A stretch of 64,000 nucleotides of DNA from Sceloporus undulatus (taxonomy: Eukaryota; Chordata; Lepidosauria; Squamata; Phrynosomatidae). Shown here piece by piece: positions 55,600 through 64,000 of this stretch; the stretch's first letter is position 1; each line of letters starts with the position of its first letter. The DNA lies in contig NC_056527.1 in the NCBI RefSeq assembly GCF_019175285.1, positions 114,428,530 to 114,492,529 on the forward strand. The letters run 5' to 3'. A model generated the notes under the pieces. The model saw only the letters and a list, made by a program, of their open reading frames with translations, did no database searches and was not told the DNA's origin. A program made the position numbers and the translations under genes.

Positions 55600-55960
55600 C
55601 AGCCACTCTAGATTTGCATATTTAAATCTCGCGCGCCCAAGGCGGGAAAATCTCTCTCTGTGAGGAATAGCGCCGGGGCCCAACGGTTTCGAACGCAGCG
55701 CTCCCCAACGTTCCACGCCGCGTGTGCAGAGGGGGGAGGGGGGAGGAGGAGGAGGAGGAGAGGCGCCAGCGCCGCAGTCGTCGTATACGAACAGAGCGGC
55801 CCTCAGTCTCCTCTCCGCCTCTCGGTGATTGGCTGAGCCGGAGGAGCCGAACGCAGCTGATTGGTTGCCAGCCGCGAAGCCTTGGCTCGGGGATGAGGAG
55901 AAGGGGCGGGGCAAAGGAGAGCGAGGCAAAGGGGGCTCTGTGAGGAGATTTGTGAGGCCA
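55600..55960 (-). promoter_or_regulatory. C14orf93: CpG-rich promoter region, probably of C14orf93
   Basis: This is a strongly CpG-rich segment with a polypurine run, about 3.3 kb upstream of the C14orf93 start codon. Two ATTGG (inverted CCAAT) boxes at 55828-55832 and 55860-55864 are 32 bp apart. An octamer ATTTGCAT at 55612-55619 abuts a TATA-like TATTTAAA at 55619-55626; read on the plus strand they have the order of an octamer-TATA core promoter. Assignment to C14orf93 rests on position only. Confidence 0.55.
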
Positions 55961-56137
55961 GGGGTTTTTTTCCATGGCCGCCTCGCCAACCAATGTTTTT
56001 TCTTTGTTTTAATGTTCCCGCCAAACATAGTCCATTGTGGCTTGAGTTCAAACCCAGTGCTTCCATCTAGACACAAAGGTCATCCCAAATATTCATTATT
56101 ACAAAATTAAGCCACCAACACGTCAACACAACGGTCA

Positions 56138-56161
56138 CACACACACACACACACACACACA
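56138..56161. repeat. (CA)n microsatellite
   Basis: A pure CA run of about 24 bases. Confidence 0.9.
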
Positions 56162-56261
56162 GATGGCCATGACTCGACGTTGTGTGTCAGGATGCTTCAA
56201 AATGGCTGACCAGGGCCAAGGTGACCTCTGGACTCCCAATCCTTACCCCAAAGACAAAGGC

Positions 56262-56615
56262 AGTGTCGCCTCATTGTGTGGCTCCAAGTCGTTTCTGACC
56301 TGCGGCGACACAATGGGAAAACATGTTGCAGAGTTTTCTTGGCAATAGGTTTTTGTGTTTTTTTTCGGGCTATGTGGTCATGTTCTAGAAGAGTTTATTC
56401 TTGGCCACGTAGCCCAAAAAAACCGGCCATGAAAATCTTCGGCTTCACATTTTCTTGGCAAATTTCTTCAGAAGGGGTTAGCCATTGCCATCCTCTGAGG
56501 CTGAGAGAGAGTGACTCGCCCAAAGTCACCCAGTGGGTTTTTATGCTCCGGCAGGGAATTGAATCATGAGCCCCAGAGTCATAGTACCAACATTCAAACC
56601 GCTATGCCATGCTCT
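56262..56615 (-). mobile_element. tRNA-derived SINE split by a Penelope-like remnant
   Basis: The reverse-oriented 3' half (TGTGTGGCTCCAAGTCGTTT) and the rest (CCATCCTCTGAGGCTGAGAG to ACCAACATTCAAACCGCTAT) flank 56346-56449. The outer end carries TTCAAACCGCTATGCCATGC, the reverse of the A box. Confidence 0.8.
56346..56449. mobile_element. Short Penelope-like (family C) derivative
   Basis: Only the outer arms remain (GGGCTATGTGGTCATGTTCT, and GGCCACGTAGCCCAAAAAAA with CCGGCCATGAAAATCTTCGG). An exact 12-bp duplication TTTTCTTGGCAA flanks it (56334-56345 and 56450-56461). The hammerhead-like core is deleted. Confidence 0.75.
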
Positions 56616-56812
56616 GGCAGCATCTACGCTGCAGAATTAATGAGGTTTAACGCCGCTTTAACAGCCATGGCTCAATGCTATGGCGTTCTAGGATTCATAC
56701 TTATGTGAGACATTTAGCCTTCCAGGTGCCACAACAAACTACAAATCCCAGGATTCCATTGGATGGCACCATGATGGTTAAAGCGGTGTCATACTGAATT
56801 AGTAATGCAGCG
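56616..56812. mobile_element. Fold-back MITE, family A
   Basis: GCATCTACGCTGCAGAATTA and GGTTAAAGCGGTGTCATACT mark the arms. It lies directly beside a SINE. Confidence 0.8.
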
Positions 56813-57136
56813 TGGCACCAACCAAAATGGCTGCCCACCTTTGCCTGGGATGACAACCATCACATTTCAACCCATGTTTTCAAATCTTTCCTGGATAACC
56901 TTCCCACTGATACCCACAGTGTCCCATAAAAATCCCCTTACAGGCCCATGCATGTCAATCATACCTTTAAAGACATATATATCTGATCATCCATTCTAAA
57001 TGTTACCTTTCAGACTTGGTAAAAACAAAGAGTGCACTGCATCATCTTTAAAGATGCTAACAAATTCATACTCGCATATAAGCTTTTGAGGGCTATACAG
57101 TCTTTACCTATTGCCCAGAATTGCAGTTATGAATTG

Positions 57137-57229
57137 TTCTCTGAAGATGCCAGCCACAGATGCAGGCGAAACGTCAGGAATAAACTCCTCTAGAACATGG
57201 GCACACAGCCCAAAAAACCCACAAAAAAC
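57137..57229 (+). mobile_element. Half Penelope-like element with hammerhead-like core
   Basis: A single arm: CTGAAGA, stem GCCAGC/GCAGGC with loop CACAGAT, GAAA, CGTC and AGGAATAAA (57137-57184), then CTAGAACATGGGCACACAGC and the family end near CCCACAAAAAACT. The flanks share ATGAAT. Confidence 0.65.
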
Positions 57230-57239
57230 TAATCATGAA

Positions 57240-59830
57240 TAACATTTCATGCAACTGATAACATGGACCCTAATTCACTAAACCGTATGCTCCAATTTAA
57301 TATGTCTTTCTACACTGTCGTTGCTGCAACAAGCTAAGGGCTGCACTGCTGGAACATGACAAACCAAGCTCACTGTCAAGGTTCATTTATTGCTTTTTAA
57401 AAAACCCCAAACCCTGCAGGCCTCAATCTGTTCCCAGACCATTAAAAAACAAAAAAAGGCTTACTGGCCCAAATAGTAAATAATGATAAACAGATCCTCC
57501 AGTTTGTTAAGTCTGCACTTCTCTGAACCTGTTCCCATGGCTACACTGGTGTTATTACACTTGTAGGTTACACGGAGTAACCTTTCGCGGCCAGGTTAAT
57601 TTAAGTTTGGGATGACTACTACAACCTGCATTTGAACTCCTCCTATTCACCGATGCAGATTGGAAGAAAAAAAAAACTGAGCAAAAGAAACCCACCCTTT
57701 TCCATTTGCGATTTAGCCATCCTGATGGTGAACAAAAGAATGATTAATGCATGTTAGTGCAGATGTCGCCTGGCATGATATTGAGTAAGCCCCTGTTAAG
57801 TCTCTTACCATCATCTTGTGCAAACAAAAGCAAGAAGGGAGCTGAGAGAGAAGGTATACTTGATTAAACTTCCCACGTAAATGCACACACAATACACCTC
57901 TACAAGCCCAAGCATATATATACACACACCCGTGTACCTAATTGGTATACTCACATCTTCAACTTCCCTGTTTATTTCTCTGCACGCACTTTTCCGCAAT
58001 GCCCTCTTCACCTCTATCGTATCATATACAGATCATGGCAGTATTTTACACAGGGTTAATGAAGTAACCTGGAATGACTACCAACTATTGTTACCTACCG
58101 CTACTTATTCCAGTTACTCTATTATCTCACCCACAATAAAACATATTTATTTCCCCTATTCTTTAAAGCCACAAGAAGTAATTACAGTGCTTCGCGGGGT
58201 AATGAATCCCTGATCAAGATTCGCTCTGTTCCTGTATACTTGCCATATATACCTTTCCGCTCTGTCTTCACTGATCTGTGTACATAAAGCTCTACCTGGC
58301 ATGTACATCTCTTTTCAGTCAAGTATATTCTGCTCTCTTTCTCCTCCTCCTTCCCTCCCTCTTCCTGTCACATATAATCCTCCACCTTGTCGTATATTTT
58401 CTCTGGCAAGGCCTAGCAGACAAGGGGAGACTGGGGTGCCCCTGCTTTTTCCATCCCTGCCCCTGCCACCCCAAGCTTTCCCCGCACCACCCCATTCCAT
58501 CCCACTCCCATGCCTCCCTGGGAAAAAAAGGATACTGGAAGGTCGTGCAGCTCTTTGTATTCGCGTGTGTGCAAAGTGGGAGGATGTGCACCCTGCTGCC
58601 AACTGCCACACCCCCGTGCCTCCCCCCCTTCTGCCCTGATTGGCCAATCTCCTGCACGCACACAAACACACACCAAAGCTGCACACGCATTCCTGAGCAG
58701 GGCCCCAGCAGGGGACACCTAGGGTGGCTGGGCACTGCCCATTTTGGACATATACAAGGGGACTGCTTTTTAAAGAAATGCCTCCTCTTGCTGCTCCAGC
58801 CACAGTCTTTGGGTCCTTGTCACCGTTTGCTTGCATACTCATGTTTTGTTCCTCGTGTTACGCGTTTATCCATATTGTCTTCAACCCAGCCCAGTTTTTC
58901 TCATGCTGCATCCATCACCTTGGTTCATGTACTGCGTTTGATGCACACACAGCCCCCCTTTTTACTCTCTTCCCCCTTTCCCTTTCTGTTTACTGTTCTT
59001 TCCCAGATGTACTAAATCCATTTCCCCCACCACCATTCTTGGGCCCTTTTTCATTCCTTTCCACCTCTTCAGTGAGCACAGAGAACAGCTCTTGAACAAA
59101 AAAACACAAAAACAAAGGGCATTTCCTCAGCTCTCTCTACCAGAAGCACATTCTTCTCCTCAACCACACCTCCATCTTGGCCTCCCTTGTTCCTTCTCTC
59201 TCTGCTGCCCTGCAGCTGGCAATAACCTTTTCTGTTCACATTAGTTTCCATACGCTGCACACACAGCCTTCGCGTCAATTGGGTGGCAACCAGAGAATGC
59301 AACAGTGCGTAAAAGTGAGCAGGGGGTGTATGCCAGATGAAAGGGCTGGGAAGGGTTAATGTCAACACATACTATTGTAAAAATCAAAGAGAAGCACAGA
59401 TGGGATCGATCCCTGTAAGAAGTGGAGGTTGGTGCTACCAAAAGTACGCTGAAAACGATAGAGAACAGGGTGCTACAAAATGACAAACAGTGGCAACCAT
59501 CAGGAAAAGGAGGAAACTATTTAAGTCATTTGACTCCCTCCCTTGGCATTGCAGACACATATGCTTTGGTGCCTGTGGGAACAACCGACCTTCTGCTTTT
59601 TAATTTTTTTTATTTAGTTTTTTGCCTAGAAACCAAACTTTCAAGAGACATTTATCTCCTGAGCGCCTAGGCCGAATCACGCAAACCCACGCAGTCTGCT
59701 TGCCCCTCCAGGGCATCCTTGTATTGGCAAGACTCCAAAACCAACAATACACCTCTGATAGGATCGGAGTAGCCAAGACTTATCTTGTTCACCCTTTCTC
59801 TTCAAGTGAGGACACAAAAACTGTTTGGAC
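57240..59830. other. Repeat-poor intergenic stretch between C14orf93 promoter and PSMB5
   Basis: About 2.6 kb without any recognised dispersed repeat, unlike the rest of the window. The plus strand is pyrimidine-rich from 58310 to 59080 and has a 245-codon open frame at 58278-59015, with a 175-codon frame opposite (58315-58842). Neither shows a known domain, and both are low-complexity (Leu/Pro/Ser or Gly/Arg rich). It could hold an untranslated transcript or regulatory sequence. Confidence 0.4.
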
Positions 59831-59860
59831 AGAAGAGGTTTAATTCAGAAGCAAAACAAT

Positions 59861-59866
59861 TTTATT
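59861..59866 (-). promoter_or_regulatory. PSMB5: PSMB5 polyadenylation signal
   Basis: AATAAA on the minus strand lies about 195 bases after the PSMB5 stop, giving a short 3' UTR typical of this gene. Confidence 0.6.
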
Positions 59867-60059
59867 ACATGGGTCACAAGCATAAGACAGTATCTCCCAC
59901 TCCCCATGGCCAATGTACAGCCAAACATTTTGGCCAAGCATTCCTCTTAGGCCTTATGGCTCTACAATCCCATTTCTCTATATTTTTATGAATCTGCTAT
60001 AGAAAACCATGCCTACAGACCCAAGTTCAATGCTACCCCTTCCCCCAGAATCCAGAATC

Positions 60060-60358
60060 TCAAGCCACTGGCTCTGTGGCTTTGTCACGATACATTTCGT
60101 GGAGTTTGGACACATCGTCGCTGGAGACACGGATCCAGCCATCCTGGCGTACATGGTAGAGGTTGACTGTGCCGCCAGAGTAGGCATCACGGTAGGTAGC
60201 TTGGTAGATTGCACGGCGGGCCAGATCATAAGCTTCTTCAACGGAGAGATCATGGGAGTAGCCACGGTCCATCACCCCATAGGCGTAGACAGAGCCAGAG
60301 CCAACTGAGAAAACTGTGCCTGAGATACGGTTCCCTTCACTGTCAACATAGTATAGGC
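60060..60358 (-). CDS. PSMB5: Proteasome subunit beta type-5, last coding exon
   Basis: This exon encodes the C-terminal 98 residues of the beta-5 subunit, the chymotrypsin-like catalytic chain of the 20S proteasome core. The exon begins after an AG acceptor at 60359-60360 with two bases of a glycine codon. It reads [51 protein letters not shown] and [18 protein letters not shown] before the stop at 60060. All are close to recalled human PSMB5. The catalytic threonine, the prosegment and the other exons are not found up to base 64000, so the intron upstream is longer than 3.6 kb. The immunoproteasome paralogue PSMB8 and PSMB11 are less likely given the strong match and the position next to C14orf93. 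Confidence 0.96.
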
Positions 60359-62058
60359 CTGAAAGGTAGGACAGATGAGGATGAGTTAATGGAGGTACCT
60401 CCTTACAATCACCTTCTCTCCAGAGATGCTTGCTCTTCACTCTTCCCCAGATGGGAAGAGAAATGGTCAGAACATCTATACCATCACGCAGGACCATGTT
60501 TTTCAAAAGGCTGTCTAGAGGACTTATGGAGTCCTTTGAGTTTTTAAATTCTCTGCAAGCATTACTTTCTCAGCACTACAGTTCCCTGTAATAGTGCATC
60601 CGTATCTAAAGCAACTGTGCAACAACACAAGGAAATGTGGCAACTGAGACTGCAGAATTTGGTTTTGATGGATCTACGGAGACATTTTTTACTGAATTCT
60701 AGGATAAATTTGGACACAGGACCAGGTGTCTTTGTTCCCAATGTTCCCATATCTAATCTATCTTCTATAACCGTTGACAGGCCCAAGAGGACTGACCCTC
60801 CAAAATCATTTGGTTTTTTGGCCTTCTGCCCTTGTATAGTTGTGGAACAAGCTCAGAAACCTTAAAAATCAGAATATTTGGGGGTTTGTTTTCTGCAAAA
60901 ATTGCCACAATACACAGGTCCAAATCACATAATCCTATACAAGCAGAAAACGATGTGCTTTTAAGAACTCAGAAGAAACCCTTTGGAAACGTTAGAAAAG
61001 GTATAGGGGATCCTGAAACGGTCGGCCCTGATTTATATTGAAATTAGGGAAGGCTAATAGTATATCTGATGTATGAAATCTTGAATGGGGAGAGGAGCAC
61101 ACTGAGAACACAGCTTGGATAATGAAAGCATGGATCATAGAAAATGGAAAAGGAGCCTCATGGCAATGTCAAAAAGGGAAAAGGAAGACAGAAGGATACA
61201 TAAGGCTTCTATTCCATTTCCAAACACATTCCCTGGCTTCAGTGAAATTCAATCCCAGAATTGTGCATTTTATGACAGCAACCGACCGTTGTATCCCAAG
61301 ACCAATAAATAGTAAAACACAGAATTTTAGCAAATAAACATTTTGGAACAACAACAAATAAACATGATTGGTAAGTATCAAAGAAACTGCAATTAGTACT
61401 TTTTTTTACAGTCCATGCAAATTCTCTAGTCCAACAGACCCAATGGTCTGCTAAACAAATAAGAAAAACAGAATCAGTAAAATTGGATATACAGTACTGG
61501 CCACTATATCAGTGCTTTGCCACATTATGGTGCTATACCGACACAAAAGAATGCTCAGGATGTTTCTACAGTACTGGTGGACAACTGTGACCCTCTAAAT
61601 GTCTTTAGCCTACAGTTTCCATCAGACATAGCTAACCCAGACAATGGTAAAGGATTATGGGTGTTGAGGTCCAAAAACTTCTGGAAAACCACAGCTGCCC
61701 ACCTGTTCTAGAAGAAGGGTTCTGTGATTAATATAGACTACCAACAATCTATGTGAAGATTTAGGGTAGCCCCTTGCTGATCACAGGTGGCCTAAACAAA
61801 CTAGGTGAATCAACTCAGTACAGTATGCAGTTGTGTCAAAGTAGCAATGGCAATACCAAGCTGTCAATTCCAAGTCCTTAAGAAGAAGGCATGCCCTCTG
61901 CCTCTAGAAGCATCCTTTGCACACTGAGTGCACAACCAAGCTGAACTGCATAATAGAACAACCTTGCAAAAGTAAGAATATTTAGATTGAGTCCCAAAAA
62001 TCACTTGGGAATCCTAAGGACACTACCTTAAGGTCTAACATGGAAGAAAGCCACCAGG
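60359..62058. other. PSMB5: PSMB5 last intron, left part
   Basis: No exon was found. A short hAT-like stretch lies at about 61570-61710 (CTGGTGGACAACTGTGACCC). Otherwise nothing recognised. Confidence 0.5.
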
Positions 62059-62315
62059 AGCCCTGGTGGCGCAGTGGTTAAATGCCTGTACTGCAGCCAT
62101 TCGCTTGAAACCACAAGGTTTCGAGTTCAAGACCAGCAAAAGGGCCCAAGCTCGACTCAGGCTTGCATCCTTCCGAGGAGGTTGCTAAAATGAGTACCCA
62201 GACTGTTGGGGGCAAATTAGCTTACTTGCTAATTAGCTTACTTGCTGTTCACCGCTATGATCTTTGGAATAGCGGTATATAAATAAAACAAATTATTATT
62301 AATTATTATTATAAA
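62059..62315 (+). mobile_element. tRNA-derived SINE, second family
   Basis: The head AGCCCTGGTGGCGCAGTGG has an A box, and AAGGTTTCGAGTTCAAG resembles a B box. The body has AATGAGTACCCAGACTGTTG. The end GGAATAGCGGTATATAAATA with an ATT run shares its form with L2-type LINE tails, suggesting L2-driven copying. Confidence 0.85.
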
Positions 62316-63540
62316 TTTAACAGAAGATAAATTATAACATATCAAGTAGGCTTGTGAAATGGAGCAGTATTGGGGGAAAAACCAACTTGTTGCTACAATA
62401 ATCAGAAAAGACACCCTAAGGGAGTTACACCACGATACACTGTGGTTTGCTTTAACTATGGTTTGTTGCTTAAGCTATCAAGTGCAGAGCAAACAAACAA
62501 ACAAAGGCTTTTCTTGTCTGTTTCTTTCGTCTTTTTTACCAGCTCTTTCTTTAGAGTGGGCTTCTGGGGAAACAAATAAGAGCCAAACCACTGTTCCAAG
62601 TTCAGATATCACAAGACACAAATTAAACATGCTATATTGTGTCCACTAATAATGAACCATGGGTCCAGGTAGTAGTTTGTGGCTGCTGAATAATCCCACC
62701 TTTTAGCAAGGTCTTGTGAGTTATCAGACCACAACCAGCCAGACTTGAACAAGCCACATCATTACTTCCTGTGAAGTGTGGATGGGGTGAAAACGGGATT
62801 TCATAAAACAGAATCCCGTTCTAAGCACCAATACCACAAACCTTAAAGAGTATGTGAAATGGGGCAGAGGCTGAATAGCTAAAAAAAAACCAAAAACAAA
62901 AACACACATTTCTGGGAAGGTAGTCTCAAATAACCAGAGGAAAATCAGTGATACTGAGCCCTCAGGCAAGGAATTCTGAGGAACAGAATACAGAAGACAA
63001 TACATGCAACTACAACCTTCACAGAATGGTTTCTCTCCAGCTAAACAGCAAGCGCCCACACAAATGTAGCCAAGGATTTCAGCAGTGTCAGAGGAACGCT
63101 GAGCAGGTGTAGGCATGGAAAGGAAATTGTGCAATCATCTGCCTATGCTATGGAAGTCCCTGCCAAAGAATATCTGCCACAGCTCCTCAATAATGAGTGC
63201 GAAGGCAAGAAAAGGCTCTTTCTGCAGCAGAACTTCAATTGAGGAACTCTCAAAAGGGAATGCAGACCAGCCTCATTTTTAATGAGTTTCTACTGAGCAG
63301 CTGCAGTCTGTCAGAACTGTAGTATTTAAAATGCTTTAATCTAATTTTAAATAGTTTCCCCTGACATGTTTTTTTATATTCTAATATTCTACATTGCTTG
63401 CAGGCCCTAATGGTAAAAAATAATTTATATATACATTTTATAGCTGCATTGAGTCCTAGTTTTGGAATTATAATAAGTTAAGAAATAAAAATAAATTAAC
63501 AAGCTTCTGGAAGCTAATAAAATATTTTTCTTTTAAGGAA
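62316..63540. other. PSMB5: PSMB5 intron, right part
   Basis: No PSMB5 exon, which should be easy to see, and no clear repeat family. Frames here are short. Confidence 0.45.
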
Positions 63541-63755
63541 GTGGGACCTCGTCATCCACAGGCTTGGCACTTGCAGATTTCAGCATCTGTGGACAGCAAC
63601 CCCCATCCCAAATTGTGGCATGTGCATGCGCCCACACTAGTGGTTGTGTGCACCACCATTAGGGACAATGGGACTTGAGGTCTTGTATTTTTTCATATCT
63701 CCAGGGGGGTGGGTCCAGAACAGATTCCACCACGGACAGAAAGGTGTGGCTGTAC
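63541..63755. mobile_element. Tigger-like DNA transposon remnant
   Basis: It shares GGGACTTGAGGTC and CAGCATCTGTGGAC-type segments with 14045-14275. The right end is near GGTGTGGCTGTA. Confidence 0.5.
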
Positions 63756-64000
63756 AATCCTAATATATTGTTTTAATCAGTCTCTGCTTAATATTTTAAT
63801 TGATTATTAACTTTTTTTGAAAGCTGCTTAGAACACCTTGGGAAAAGGCAGGCATAGCATGATACATTATTATCGGATGATTCAAAAAGAATGGTGCAAA
63901 ACCAAATAAGAACAACTTTACTTGTGCCCCATTCTTTTTCAACCACCCTGAATATTAAGGTTTGAAATAAATAAATAAATAATAAAAATGTGTGAAGCGT

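Noticed and set aside
58278-59015. 245-codon plus-strand frame as a new gene
   Set aside because: Low-complexity Leu/Pro/Ser composition, a longer antisense frame over the same bases and no domain; more likely a by-product of pyrimidine-rich DNA. Kept only as a finding about the region.
60359-64000. Further PSMB5 exons
   Set aside because: Conserved segments such as the mature N-terminal threonine region or LLARQCRIYELRN are not found in any frame.

Overview
The window is vertebrate nuclear DNA. It carries intron-rich genes, SINEs, LINEs and fold-back DNA transposons, and no bacterial-style gene packing. The mix of L2-, CR1- and Bov-B-type LINEs, tRNA-derived SINEs of the squamate type, and many 200-700 bp inverted-repeat elements points to a squamate reptile, most likely an iguanian lizard; the species is an inference.

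Four protein-coding genes lie head to tail on the minus strand, in the order known from human 14q11.2. PRMT5 (1464-23555) has 16 coding exons here, and its last exon lies left of base 1. HAUS4 (28079-35626) has nine coding exons and looks complete at 355 residues. The C14orf93 orthologue (44271-52325) has six coding exons and looks complete at 489 residues. PSMB5 (60060-60358) shows only its last exon; the rest lies right of base 64000. A tRNA-Arg(ACG) gene at 24062-24134 points away from the PRMT5 promoter. I find no AJUBA gene in the interval between HAUS4 and C14orf93, where mammals have it.

Layout: 1-790 is an L2-type LINE tail. 1464-23555 is PRMT5, with introns holding fold-back elements, SINEs, a Bov-B fragment, an 85-bp minisatellite and a 113-bp hairpin. 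23556-23860 is a promoter with a 110-bp tandem duplication. 24062-25435 holds the tRNA, microsatellites and an L2 fragment. 25436-27970 is intergenic. 27970-38100 is HAUS4 with its promoter and a 35-bp minisatellite. 38500-43500 is mostly CR1 and L2 remains. 43580-56000 is C14orf93, whose first intron holds a heavily nested repeat pile and an AT-rich tandem array. 57240-59830 is repeat-poor and unexplained. 59840-64000 is the end of PSMB5 and part of its intron.

The genes do not form one pathway. PRMT5 makes symmetric dimethyl-arginine, HAUS4 is an augmin subunit in mitotic spindles, PSMB5 is a proteasome catalytic subunit, and C14orf93 has no settled role. The putative promoters of PRMT5 and C14orf93 carry paired CCAAT boxes 31-32 bp apart, and that of HAUS4 carries E2F and CRE motifs, which fits expression in dividing cells.

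No new protein system is visible. The most interesting signals are non-coding: Penelope-like fold-back elements with hammerhead-like cores and 12-bp target duplications, the duplicated PRMT5 promoter, and the nested transposon pile at 52468-53826. No CRISPR array, rRNA or clear retroviral remnant was seen.
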